From Roseiarcus sp963820775 (GTDB lineage: Bacteria > Pseudomonadota > Alphaproteobacteria > Rhizobiales > Beijerinckiaceae): DNA of 64,000 nt. Within the stretch, counting starts at the first letter, position 1; each line of letters starts with the position of its first letter. The notes under the pieces are model-generated. The model was not told the origin of the DNA. It made no database searches and saw only the letters and a list, made by a program, of their open reading frames with translations. A program made the translations under genes and the position numbers. Positions 45,567-53,544 of the stretch are shown here, piece by piece. The DNA is taken from the NCBI GenBank assembly GCA_963820775.1, contig CAWGBF010000014.1, forward strand, positions 1 through 64,000, in the 5' to 3' direction.

Positions 45567-46145
45567 ATGGCTCTGTTCGTGGCGGCGAGCGCAACAGCGC
45601 TAAGCGCCCTGACTGGCCTTTCAACCAGCGACGCGCACCAGCCTCATGGCTCTCTTGAGCAGGAGATCGCAGAGCTCGAACAAGAGGTCGACAGCATCGA
45701 GGCGGACGCCGTCCCCGCGATCCTGGCTCTGCCCGCCGGCGGGTCTCACAAGCCGGCCGTGCTCGGCAAGGCGCTCTCTTTCGATAAAAACCTGTCGGTC
45801 AACCGCAATGAGGCTTGCGCCTTTTGCCACATGCCGAAGACCGGCTTTCAGGACGCGATTGAAAGCGTGAACTTGGGGGCGGTCGCTCAGCCCGGGTCCG
45901 TGAGAGCTCGGTTCAGCCTTCGCAAGCCGCCAAGCGCCGCCTACGCCGCGTGCGCGCCCCCCGTCCTGAGGAGCGCCGAAGGCGCGTCTCGAAGGACGAT
46001 CCCGAAGAGCGTCCTTCGAGACGCCTGCTTCGCGGGCACCTCAGGACGAGGCATTCTTTCGCCACGCCGGTTAGACTGCGGCCTCCTCAAGGCGAGGGGA
46101 GCTCCCGACCCTGCTACTGCGCCGTCAGCCCTCCGTCGACCATGA
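45567..46145 (+). pseudogene. cytochrome-c-peroxidase-like di-heme protein, truncated
   Basis: A signal peptide-like start (MALFVAASATALSALTGLST) leads into the N-terminal part of a MauG/CcpA-type protein: GKALSFDKNLSVNRNEACAF with heme site CAFCH, then MPKTGFQDAIESV and VAQPGSVRARFSLRKP. Family similarity stops at about 45957, where a long cruciform repeat begins. The open frame runs on to 46145 through repeat-derived sequence. The second heme domain (about 250 residues) is missing. The gene is a remnant whose 3' part was lost when the repeat or a rearrangement arrived. Confidence 0.75.
45962..46048. repeat. large cruciform (palindromic) repeat
   Basis: CGTCCTGAGG at the left end pairs with CCTCAGGACG at the right. 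GCGTCTCGAAGGACG pairs with CGTCCTTCGAGACGC at the centre, around an ~11-base loop. The type is a well-known dispersed Hyphomicrobiales intergenic element. It marks the break point of the cytochrome gene. Confidence 0.8.
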
Positions 46146-46881
46146 ATTCCGCGCCGGTGGTGAAGGAGGATTCGTCGCTGGCGAGGAACAAAATCGTATT
46201 CGCGACCTCCTCGGCCGTGCCCATGCGGCCCATCGGCGCGGCGCGCTCGAGGCCCGCGCGGATCCGGGCCGGATCCTTCGCCCGGGCGATGCCTTCGAGC
46301 ACCATTGGCGTTTCCGCGAACGAGGGGTGAACCGAGTTCACCCGAATTTTGTAGCCGGCCCGGGCGCAATGAAGCGCTGCCGATTTGGTCAAAAGCCTCA
46401 CCGCGCCCTTGCTGGCGCAATAGGCCAGCGACGAGGCGTCGCCAATGATCCCGGCGACCGAGGAGAGATTGACGATCGACCCGCCGCCCGTTTCCTTCAT
46501 CGCCCGCACCGCCTCGCGGCAGCCAAGAAACACGCCCTCGGCGTTGACCGCATTGACCTTGCGCCAGTCGGCGAGCGTCGTCGTCTCGATATTGCCGAGG
46601 ACCGCGACGCCGGCGCTGTTGACGAGGATGTCGAGGCGCCCGAACGCCGCCAGGACTTCGTCGACCAATGCGCGCCAGCGCGCTTCGTCGGTCACGTCCT
46701 GCACGAGGGTCAGATCGGCGTCGGCCCCGAGCGTCTTGAGACCCGCTTCGTTGCGGTCAGTCGCGGCGACCTTGGCGCCCTCCCCATGGAACAGAGCCGC
46801 CGTCGCCCGGCCGATGCCCGACGCCGCGCCGGTGATGAGCGCGACCTTGCCGGCGAGCCGCCCCGCCTTTGCTCCGTCCAT
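46114..46881 (-). CDS. short-chain dehydrogenase/reductase (SDR)
   Basis: 255 residues from ATG 46881 (GGGAGGA about six bases upstream). It is a classical SDR: TGAASGIGRATAALF cofactor motif, LVNSAGVAVLG (NNAG-like), LSSVAGIIGD with the catalytic serine, and YCASK with tyrosine and lysine. The aspartate after beta-2 (AATDRNEAG) suggests NAD preference. Similar enzymes act on cyclic alcohols or 3-oxoacyl substrates. The upstream stretch to 47043 is not conserved-looking. It lies next to the truncated cytochrome remnant (convergent). Confidence 0.85.
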   Translation of the reverse strand: MDGAKAGRLAGKVALITGAASGIGRATAALFHGEGAKVAATDRNEAGLKTLGADADLTLVQDVTDEARWRALVDEVLAAFGRLDILVNSAGVAVLGNIETTTLADWRKVNAVNAEGVFLGCREAVRAMKETGGGSIVNLSSVAGIIGDASSLAYCASKGAVRLLTKSAALHCARAGYKIRVNSVHPSFAETPMVLEGIARAKDPARIRAGLERAAPMGRMGTAEEVANTILFLASDESSFTTGAEFMVDGGLTAQ

Positions 46882-47189
46882 TGTTTCCTCCCTATCTGGA
46901 TTCTGGTGGGTTTTCACCGCGACTGCTTTGGGCGCCGTTATCGTAGCTGCAACGAAAAGCGTCGGGCGGAGCGTAGCCCGGCGATCGGCGGGACAAAAGC
47001 TCTCCTGCTTCGCGGCCCCTGAAGCCCAGTGGGCGCGCGGCAAGCCGAGGAAGGACGCTTCGTCCTGCCGACGCCGACCGGAAATCGCGGCCGCCCGGTT
47101 CTCTGCGAGGGGCGGCGGCGGTCGCGGACCCCGGTCGATCCGGGGTCGCGCGTTAGGGAGGAAGGATTCCAGAATTAATCGACATTTTC
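46882..47189. other. intergenic region upstream of the SDR gene
   Basis: No gene was recognised. It should hold the SDR promoter on the minus strand. The right end becomes AT-rich and leads into the promoter at 47190. Confidence 0.4.
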
Positions 47190-47218
47190 TTGCATAAAGC
47201 CGAAACCTGCCCTATGAT
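47190..47218 (+). promoter_or_regulatory. sigma-70-type promoter
   Basis: TTGCAT and TATGAT are separated by exactly 17 bases, close to the housekeeping consensus. No protein-coding gene starts downstream on this strand. A T-run follows about 130 bases further. Confidence 0.55.
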
Positions 47219-47224
47219 CGTCAC

Positions 47225-47357
47225 CGATGACAACTTGTCGATCAAACCCGCTTGGCCGCCGTCTTGTGGAAGAGCAGAGACGAACTCTTGGGGAACGGGA
47301 AAGACGCGCCTGAGACGTTTGGATACAACCTGAGCCGGAAGGTCAGGATTTTTTTTA
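47225..47357 (+). ncRNA. candidate small RNA transcription unit
   Basis: Between the strong promoter at 47190-47218 and a run of eight T at about 47349-47356 lies a ~130-base non-coding stretch. CCTGA ... TCAGG just before the T run can form a short terminator stem. No match to a named RNA family was recognised. The call rests only on promoter plus terminator spacing. Confidence 0.4.
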
Positions 47358-47470
47358 TTTGAATCAGCTGTAACTCATTGAAAAGTCCTGATTCGAAAAA
47401 ATAAACGCTAGTAAATGCAAGCTATTTTACTAGCGTTTAGGCTCGTTTACTGGCGTTTATTCACGCTTAT
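47348..47470 (+). repeat. AT-rich structured repeat (att- or iteron-like), copy 1
   Basis: A shared block (TTATTTGAATCAGCTGTAAC, then CATTGAAAAGTCCTGATT) is followed by a perfect dyad, TAAACGCTAGTAAA and TTTACTAGCGTTTA around ten bases. A third unit, TTTACTGGCGTTTA, follows. The reverse complement of 55310-55445 has the same block order. It resembles recombinase core and arm sites, but no integrase gene is near. Confidence 0.6.
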
Positions 47471-47530
47471 TTGCGCAGAGTTCGCCTTGAGGTTGTACTT
47501 GCCGGATGGAGCGCTGCGGTCGCGCCACGC

Positions 47531-48289
47531 CTATTTCGGCGCCATGCGCAGGGCGCCGTCGATGCGGATCGTCTCGCCGTTGAGGTAGCCGTTCTCGATG
47601 ATATGGACGGCGAGCGCGGCGTATTCGGCCGGCTGCCCGAGCCGGGCGGGAAACGGCACCGAAGCGCCGAGCGAGTCCTGCGCCGCCTGCGGCAGGCCGA
47701 GCAGCATGGGGGTGAGGAAAATCCCGGGCGCGATCGTGTTGACCCGGATCCCGGACTGCGCGAGCTCCCGCGCGATTGGCAGCGTCATCGCGGCGACGCC
47801 GCCCTTGGAGGCGGAATAGGCGGCCTGCCCGATCTGCCCGTCGTAGGCGGCGATCGAGGCGGTCGAAACGATGACCCCGCGCTCGCCGTCGGTCGTTTCG
47901 AGCTTGGCCATCTCCGCCGCGGCGAGGCGGATCATGTTGAAGGTCCCGATGAGGTTGACCCGGATCACTCTGTCGAAGTCCGCCAGCGGATGAGGCCCAT
48001 CGCGGCCGGCGACGCGTTTGGCGACGCCGATGCCCGCGCAATTGACCAGCACCCGCGCGGCCCCATGCGCCGCCGCGGCTTTGGCGATCGCCGCGCCGGC
48101 CGAAGCTTCGTCCGCGACGTCGCCTGCGACCGCAAGGCCGCCGACCGCCTTGGCCGCCTCTTCCGCCGCGGCCGGGTTGAGGTCAAAGACCGTGACCTTC
48201 GCGCCCTTGGCGGCCAGCGCCTCCGCCGTCGCGCGGCCAAGGCCCGACCCGCCGCCGGTCACGATCGCCGCAACGCCTGTGAGTTTCAT
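47531..48289 (-). CDS. SDR, 3-hydroxyacyl-CoA dehydrogenase type (HSD10-like)
   Basis: 252 residues from ATG 48289 (GGGAG eight bases upstream). SDR motifs are TGGGSGLGRATAEAL, NCAGIGVAKR, STASIAAYDGQ and YSASKGG. The C-terminal part, NTIAPGIFLTPML then LGQPAEYAALAVHII, matches type-2 3-hydroxyacyl-CoA dehydrogenases of fatty or branched-chain acid oxidation. It lies downstream of the desaturase and Rieske genes on the same strand, so it may work on their product. Confidence 0.87.
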   Translation of the reverse strand: MKLTGVAAIVTGGGSGLGRATAEALAAKGAKVTVFDLNPAAAEEAAKAVGGLAVAGDVADEASAGAAIAKAAAAHGAARVLVNCAGIGVAKRVAGRDGPHPLADFDRVIRVNLIGTFNMIRLAAAEMAKLETTDGERGVIVSTASIAAYDGQIGQAAYSASKGGVAAMTLPIARELAQSGIRVNTIAPGIFLTPMLLGLPQAAQDSLGASVPFPARLGQPAEYAALAVHIIENGYLNGETIRIDGALRMAPK

Positions 48290-48397
48290 TGCGCTTTCTC
48301 CCTTAAGCCCGAGCGAACCCTGGCCTGCCCACATATCGACCGCCGGCGATTCGCGCCACTGCGGCGGCGCGGGCGCCGAACGCCGGGCGCGCGTTGG

Positions 48398-48715
48398 TCA
48401 GTCGAGCTTGACGAGCAGCCTGCCGCCTTCGACCTTTACGGCGTAGGTCGTCAGGTTGATGCAGGCCGGCGCGCCCTTTGCTTCGCCGGTGGTGAAATCG
48501 AACCGGCCGTTATGCATCGGGCATTCGATGATCGTACCGGAAACGAAACCGTCGGCGAGTTCAACCTGTTCGTGCGTGCACAGGCCGTCGGTGGCGAAAT
48601 AGCGGTCGTCAGCTGTGCGGTAGAGCGCATATTGCCGGCCTTCGTGTTCGAACGGCGCGACGTCCTCGGGCGAAATGCGGTCGGCGGGACCGGCGTCGAT
48701 CCAGCTCTCGCTCAA
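48398..48715 (-). CDS. Rieske-type 2Fe-2S ferredoxin, MocE-like
   Basis: 105 residues starting at TTG 48715, which overlaps the desaturase stop; GGGAG lies eight bases upstream inside the desaturase gene. Cluster ligands are C46 and H48 (GLCTHEQ) and C65 and H68 (ECPMHNGRFD). The stop-start overlap implies tight coupling with the desaturase, so this is almost surely its electron donor. The pair resembles MocE/MocD of rhizopine catabolism. A ferredoxin reductase is not encoded nearby. Confidence 0.88.
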   Translation of the reverse strand: MSESWIDAGPADRISPEDVAPFEHEGRQYALYRTADDRYFATDGLCTHEQVELADGFVSGTIIECPMHNGRFDFTTGEAKGAPACINLTTYAVKVEGGRLLVKLD

Positions 48716-49803
48716 TTGAGCCGCTCCCGTTCCACCTTTACGGCGTTGGCGGTCACCTCGGGCTGCGCCGATGGCGGCAGCTCGCGCCGCACGAAATATG
48801 TCGGCTCTCTCAGCTGGCGAAAGAGCGTTGGGATGATCTCGCGATAGGCGGCGATGGAGCTCGGATAAGGCGGCGGGCAATCAGCCTTGATCGCCTCATG
48901 CAGCCTGGGCAGCGCATGATAGGGCACGGTCGGAAAGATATGGTGCTCCACGTGGTAATTCATGTTCCAGTACAGGAACCGGAAGATCGGGTTCATGTAC
49001 ACGGTGCGCGAATTCAGCCGATGATCGAGCACGTCCTCGGCCAGCCCAAGATGCTGAGTTACGCCGCAATAGAGCGCGAACCATCCGCCGTAGAGCGTCG
49101 GCAGACCGATATACATCGCCGGGAGAATCGAGCTAGTAGCGAAACAGGCGACGAGAACGAGGGCGTAGATGGCGAGGTAAATCCGAGCGACAAAATACAC
49201 TTTCGGCCGCTCGCCCTCAGGCACGAAAGTCGCCTCCTCGTCGGTCAGCCGGCCGGTTGCGTGGAGAAACACCTTGCGAAAGAAGGTGACCGTGTTCTTG
49301 AGCGCGAAGATGTTGAGCAGAAGCGATACAACGTCCGGCGGACGCGGCGTGATGATCTCGGGATCGCGCCCGACGATGATCGTATCCGTGTGGTGGCGCG
49401 TATGGCTCCAGCGCCAGATCTCCGGCTCGCGCATGATCATGAAACAGGCGATCTGGTAGATCGCGTCGTTCATCCATTGGGTCTTGAATGCAGTGCGATG
49501 GCCGCACTCGTGCCAGCGGCTGTCGGTCGAAGAGCCGTAGAGAACGCCATAAGCGATAAAGAACGGAACCGCGGCCCAGGTCCCCCAAAAATAATAGCCG
49601 AGGCCCCCCGACGCAATGAACGCCGCAAACCAGATAAGCGTATCGCGGATCGCCGGACCGTCATCGCGACGCATGAGCTCCTTAAGCTCGGCGCGGGTGA
49701 TCGGCGGCGTGTACCATTTTGCCGATGCGAGCCCGGCTGCGACGGCCTTCTCGGCCTCCCGGCCGATGAGGCTGTAATCGCGAGTGATGGTCGTGGCTGA
49801 CAT
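48712..49803 (-). CDS. membrane fatty-acid-desaturase-family oxygenase, MocD-like
   Basis: 363 residues, integral membrane di-iron enzyme. Three histidine boxes are present: HECGH (RWHECGHRTAF), HTRHH and HVEHH (NYHVEHHIFP), plus GVTQHLGLAEDV. About four helices occur between them. It is closer to MocD and other hydroxylase/desaturase proteins than to alkane hydroxylase. It is coupled with the Rieske ferredoxin by overlapping stop and start. The substrate could be a fatty acid or a small amine-sugar. Confidence 0.87.
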   Translation of the reverse strand: MSATTITRDYSLIGREAEKAVAAGLASAKWYTPPITRAELKELMRRDDGPAIRDTLIWFAAFIASGGLGYYFWGTWAAVPFFIAYGVLYGSSTDSRWHECGHRTAFKTQWMNDAIYQIACFMIMREPEIWRWSHTRHHTDTIIVGRDPEIITPRPPDVVSLLLNIFALKNTVTFFRKVFLHATGRLTDEEATFVPEGERPKVYFVARIYLAIYALVLVACFATSSILPAMYIGLPTLYGGWFALYCGVTQHLGLAEDVLDHRLNSRTVYMNPIFRFLYWNMNYHVEHHIFPTVPYHALPRLHEAIKADCPPPYPSSIAAYREIIPTLFRQLREPTYFVRRELPPSAQPEVTANAVKVERERLN

Positions 49804-50007
49804 CTGTCTCCGCCTCCCTCAGAGCGGCTTTGCGAACCATCAAGCCTATCGACAACCCGCCTTCGGCTCAACGTCCCGTTCGAGAGCAGGCGCAAAAATC
49901 ACCTTCCGACCGCGGGCCGTCGGCCGGCGCCGTCTGACGGGTGCGGGGCCCGCGGGCGCGCCGGCCGCGGCTCCAGGCCAGCCTTTGGGCGAGCCTGGCC
50001 TCAAACC

Positions 50008-50577
50008 TCATTCCGGAAAGTGGGTCACAATCTGCGCGAGCGCCGGCCGTGGGCGATCCTCGATCGCAGCCGTCGTCCGGCCAATGTGAATGAAGCCGGC
50101 GACGCGCTCATGTTCGGCCAGACCGATCGCGGCGCGAAAGCGAGCGTCATAGGCCATCCATTCGGTGAGCCAGGTCGCCGAATAACCGAGCGCGCGGGCG
50201 GCGACAATCATGTTCATGCACACCGCGCCCGCGGACAAAACCTGCTCCCATTCGGGGATCTTGAAATGTGGAGCGGCGCGGGAGATCACTGCAACGACCA
50301 GCGGCGCGCGTGCGAAGCGCCGCGACTCCTCGGCGCGGGCAGCCTCGTCCAGGTCGGGACTGTCGGCGAGGCGGATGTCAAGCGCAAGCCCGCTTGCGCC
50401 GTCGCGCGCCCGCCCGGCGAAGACCAGGAACCGCCAGGGCGCGAGCTTGCCATGATCCGGCACCCGCGAGGCGACAGTGAGGATTGTGGCAAGTTCGTCA
50501 GCGCTCGGAGCGGGCCCAGTCATCATCGGCGGCGGAACCGATCGGCGGCGTTTGAGGATGTCGATCGTGTCGTTCAT
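50008..50577 (-). CDS. nitroreductase-family flavoprotein (YdjA-like)
   Basis: 189 residues. It has the FMN-binding front KRRRSVPPPMM, VASRVPDHGKLAPWRFLVF, and SAGAVCMNMIVAARALGYSA with a conserved C-terminal IHIGRTTAAIEDRPRP. Short members of this family reduce nitro compounds or quinones with NAD(P)H. Monocistronic and divergent from the secreted-protein gene. Confidence 0.87.
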   Translation of the reverse strand: MNDTIDILKRRRSVPPPMMTGPAPSADELATILTVASRVPDHGKLAPWRFLVFAGRARDGASGLALDIRLADSPDLDEAARAEESRRFARAPLVVAVISRAAPHFKIPEWEQVLSAGAVCMNMIVAARALGYSATWLTEWMAYDARFRAAIGLAEHERVAGFIHIGRTTAAIEDRPRPALAQIVTHFPE

Positions 50578-50706
50578 CGGCGTTTCTTCGTAAATAAGGG
50601 CGTGTCCTTGGCCGAAAGCACGGCGGGTGTAAACCGCCTTCGATCCGCCTCAATATATGGTCACGAGCCGCCAGCGCGACGAAGCATCGGGGTCAATTTT
50701 CGGCTA

Positions 50707-51666
50707 ATGCGAGGCGGGTTGACGGCAACTTGGCGAATTCTGGCGACCCTGGTCGCGCTGGTCGGGTTGGTCGCCCCCGCTATCGCGCAGACGCCGACGA
50801 GCGAATCCGCCCAGGCGACGGTCAATCTTTCCGCGGTCCTTAATGGCGGCGGCGCGCCGCTCACGGGCGGTCTGCGCTGGCGGGTGTTCGGCGCGAAAGC
50901 CGATCTGGACGGCTCGCATCCCCTGATCGTCGAATTGGGTCTCGCCCAGCCGACCCTGACCATACCGCCCGGGGACTATGTCCTTCATGTCGCTTTCGGG
51001 CTCGCCAGCGCAGCCAAACGCATGACACTGGGCGCAGAAGTTCGCTCCGAGCGGTTGACCCTCTCGGCGGGCGCGCTGCGGATCGAAGGCACCCTGGCGG
51101 ACGCGCCGATAGACCCGTCCAAGCTGTCGCTCGCGATCTATGTGCCCCAGAACCGCAACCCGCTCGGCAAGCTCGTCTACGCCAAAGCCAAGGCGGGCGA
51201 TATCATCGGACTTCCCGAAGGCTCCTATCATATCGTCTCGACCTATCTCGACACTGTCGGCGCGCGCTCCGGAGCGAGCGCCACGAGCATTTCTGGCAAG
51301 TCGGCGGCGGCCGCGCCGCCCGCGGCGATCCCGTCCAATTCGATGGCCAACGCCGACATCAAGGTTATCTCTGGCAAGCGGACCGACGTCACGATTCGCC
51401 ATCGCTGCGCTACGCTCACGCTCAAGCTCGTCAACAAGCCTGCGGGCGAGGCGCTGGCTAATACGACCTTCACGGTTCTCACCCCCGGCGGCGACGTCAT
51501 CCGCGAGCTGGTGGGCGCCTTTCCCTCGCTCGTGCTCGCCGAGGGCGAGTATGTCGTCATCGCGCGGCATGATTCCAAGGTCTTCCAGTCGACGTTCCAG
51601 GTTCAGACGGGGATGGACCGCGACGTCGAAGTTGTTGCACAAGTAAGCGGCAAACAAGGGCCGTGA
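50707..51666 (+). CDS. conserved exported protein, function unknown
   Basis: 319 residues from ATG 50707. The signal peptide is WRILATLVALVGLVAPAIAQ (about 9-28). The rest is beta-rich with repeated small modules (GGLRWRVFGAKADLDGSHPL, LPPGDY/IPPGDYVLHVAFG, LPEGSYHIVSTY and LAEGEYVVIARHD). These three xPxGxY units look like carboxypeptidase-regulatory or Ig-like repeats. A Ser/Ala linker sits near 195. It is likely periplasmic. It ends 4 bases before the next gene. Confidence 0.7.
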   Translation: MRGGLTATWRILATLVALVGLVAPAIAQTPTSESAQATVNLSAVLNGGGAPLTGGLRWRVFGAKADLDGSHPLIVELGLAQPTLTIPPGDYVLHVAFGLASAAKRMTLGAEVRSERLTLSAGALRIEGTLADAPIDPSKLSLAIYVPQNRNPLGKLVYAKAKAGDIIGLPEGSYHIVSTYLDTVGARSGASATSISGKSAAAAPPAAIPSNSMANADIKVISGKRTDVTIRHRCATLTLKLVNKPAGEALANTTFTVLTPGGDVIRELVGAFPSLVLAEGEYVVIARHDSKVFQSTFQVQTGMDRDVEVVAQVSGKQGP

Positions 51667-51670
51667 CCGA

Positions 51671-51907
51671 ATGCAGACCTTCTTCGTCCAAATCAAATGC
51701 GCGCTCGGGCGCACCTACGAGGTCGCCAGCGCGCTGGCGGAAGCGGAAATCGCTTCCGAAATCTATTCGATCGCCGGCGACTACGACATTCTGGCCAAAT
51801 TCTACGTGGAGTCGAATGTCGATATCGGCCACTTCGTCGGCCACAGAGTTCAGGTGATCCCGGGGATTGCCGACACGCGCACCATAATCACGTTCAAGGC
51901 GTTCTAG
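51671..51907 (+). CDS. stand-alone Lrp/AsnC ligand-binding (RAM) domain protein
   Basis: 78 residues with the RAM fold (MQTFFVQIKCALGRTYEVAS, then YSIAGDYDILAKFYV, and IPGIADTRTIITFKAF) but no helix-turn-helix. Stand-alone RAM proteins can bind amino acids or pair with full-length Lrp proteins. It begins 4 bases after the preceding stop, so translation is probably coupled, although the proteins share no obvious role. Confidence 0.8.
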   Translation: MQTFFVQIKCALGRTYEVASALAEAEIASEIYSIAGDYDILAKFYVESNVDIGHFVGHRVQVIPGIADTRTIITFKAF

Positions 51908-51982
51908 GCGGCAAAGCGTCGAGCGCTGTCACGCCCCCCGGGTCCCGCTCCATCATCCAACAGCAAACGGCTCTTTTCCCAG

Positions 51983-52393
51983 ATGCGACTAAGCCTCTCT
52001 CTCGCTCTTGTCGTTCTCGCCGGCGTCGCAAATGCGGCGGAGACGGAGACGGCGTTTCTGTTCGACGCGCTGCATGGCAAGACGCCCTACCACGCCTCGT
52101 GGGACAAGCTGATGAAGCTGGTGCAGCCGACACCCGACTGGCTTGTCCATTTCAATCGGAACTTCGACGGTGTTTCCGGCGAGATGACAAAGGTCACGAT
52201 CGACAGCAAGCCGTATCAGATATCGTTCGTCTGCAAGCCTACGGAATGCAGGGAACACAAGTTCGTCGTGCTGTTCGACGCCGCCGGCGCCCACGCCTAT
52301 GGCGCGCTCGGCGGCAAGGACAATGAGCCAGCCTTCTTCGGCTCGCCGACGCAGGCCGAACAGGAGGCGATGGCGAAGGCGGTGAAGGGCTGA
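51983..52393 (+). CDS. Ivy-family periplasmic lysozyme inhibitor
   Basis: 136 residues with a signal peptide (about 1-18, ending VANAA). The Ivy hallmark loop with two cysteines reads CKPTEC (CKPHDC in E. coli Ivy). Before it lies PDWLVHFNRNFDGVSGEMTK, then VTIDSKPYQISF. After it, KFVVLFDAAGAHAYGALGGK. The loop blocks the active site of C-type lysozymes. The histidine of the canonical loop is replaced by threonine, so potency is uncertain. It is convergent with the phosphatase gene. Confidence 0.8.
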   Translation: MRLSLSLALVVLAGVANAAETETAFLFDALHGKTPYHASWDKLMKLVQPTPDWLVHFNRNFDGVSGEMTKVTIDSKPYQISFVCKPTECREHKFVVLFDAAGAHAYGALGGKDNEPAFFGSPTQAEQEAMAKAVKG

Positions 52394-52409
52394 AGCCCCC
52401 TAACGACCG

Positions 52410-52922
52410 TCAGTTCAGCTCCAGAGTGAACGGCTCTCCCTCGGAACATTCCTGGCCCCGGCCAATCTCAGCGATCGCTTCATTCATCCGTCCGCGCCGT
52501 CCCAGCGCGTCGTCGGCGAGCGCCACGAGACGGGCGTTGGGCGAAGCTGTCGGAGAGGCCGCGCGCAGCGCGCGTGCGATCGCGAACTCGTCACGCTCAG
52601 GCGCCAGCGCGCATGCCGCGATGTAGGCGGCCGCCGTCGAACGGCTGACGCCGGCGAAACAATGAATCAGTAGCGGCGACGCGCGGTCCCAGGCACGGAC
52701 AAACGCCAATAGCTCGTCGAGGTGGGCCGCCTCGGGCAGCACGTGACCCTCCATTGGCTCGACGATGTCGGAAACGGCCAGATAAAGATGCTGCTCCGGA
52801 TGGATCGCTGTTGGCCGCTCGACCTCGGTGCCGGGGCTCAGCAGGGTGAGAAGCGAGCGAGCGCCCGTCTTGGCGACGGTTTCGCCGATCAGAGCGAGTG
52901 AGCAGACATGAAGGCGAGGCAT
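52410..52922 (-). CDS. dual-specificity/tyrosine phosphatase family protein
   Basis: 170 residues from ATG 52922. The active-site loop HCFAGVSRS follows the CX5R pattern, with a preceding general-acid region LAVSDIVEPMEG. The N-terminus MPRLHVCSLALIGETVAKTG matches a group of alphaproteobacterial putative protein tyrosine phosphatases. It starts 7 bases after the HD-domain gene stop and is part of the tag-HD-phosphatase run. Confidence 0.82.
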   Translation of the reverse strand: MPRLHVCSLALIGETVAKTGARSLLTLLSPGTEVERPTAIHPEQHLYLAVSDIVEPMEGHVLPEAAHLDELLAFVRAWDRASPLLIHCFAGVSRSTAAAYIAACALAPERDEFAIARALRAASPTASPNARLVALADDALGRRGRMNEAIAEIGRGQECSEGEPFTLELN

Positions 52923-52929
52923 GGCCGCC

Positions 52930-53544
52930 TTATAGAGCGCGGCTGACCTCTGCGTCGAGTTCGGCAAAGCGCGCCAGAAACCGCGCCTCAACATCGGCCG
53001 GCCGCATCGGCTCGAGGTGGCGGGCAAAATCACGAATTGGCAGATCGGGCTCGCCGAATAGTTTGCGAGCCTCCGCAACTGAGAAGCCGGCGAGCGCGGT
53101 CGCCTCGATATAGGCCGAGCCGCGGTCGGCCATCTTGATACGCCGGTCGAGATCATCCGGCGGTTCGGCAGGCAAGCCGAAGCGGATGAGGACCGCCCGC
53201 TTGAGGCGCGCCTCAACCCGCTTGTAATCGCCCCCAACCGCCGCCTTGAATGGCGAGATCATATCGCCGATCACATATTCGGGCGCGTCGTGCAGCAACG
53301 CCGCGAGCCGCGCACCGGCCGAGGGCAAGACCCCCCCGGCCGCGAATAGGGCCTCCACCAACAGCGAATGTTGCGCCACGGAGAAGATCTCAGGCCCCTT
53401 CGTCTGACCGTTCCAACGAGCCACGCGCGCCAACCCATGGGCGATGTCCGCGATCTCGACGTCGAGCGGCGAAGGATCGATGAGGTCGAGCCGGCGCCCC
53501 GACAACATCCGCTGCCAGGCGCGCCGCGGCGCCCTCTCGCTCAC
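52930..53544 (-). CDS. HD-domain hydrolase, YfbR-like nucleotidase
   Basis: 204 residues. HD-superfamily metal ligands appear in SVAQHSLLVEAL and LLHDAPEYVIGDM. A first histidine may be in IAHGLARVARWNG. The N-terminal MLSGRRLDLIDPSPLDVEIA is typical for this bacterial group. YfbR-type enzymes hydrolyse deoxynucleoside monophosphates. It overlaps tag by 4 bases, suggesting coupled expression with DNA repair. Confidence 0.8.
   Translation of the reverse strand: MSERAPRRAWQRMLSGRRLDLIDPSPLDVEIADIAHGLARVARWNGQTKGPEIFSVAQHSLLVEALFAAGGVLPSAGARLAALLHDAPEYVIGDMISPFKAAVGGDYKRVEARLKRAVLIRFGLPAEPPDDLDRRIKMADRGSAYIEATALAGFSVAEARKLFGEPDLPIRDFARHLEPMRPADVEARFLARFAELDAEVSRAL

Noticed and set aside
48398..48880. 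Longer Rieske gene starting inside the desaturase
   Set aside because: The extra N-terminus is only the desaturase 3' end in another frame. The TTG at 48715 has a good ribosome-binding site and fits MocE length.
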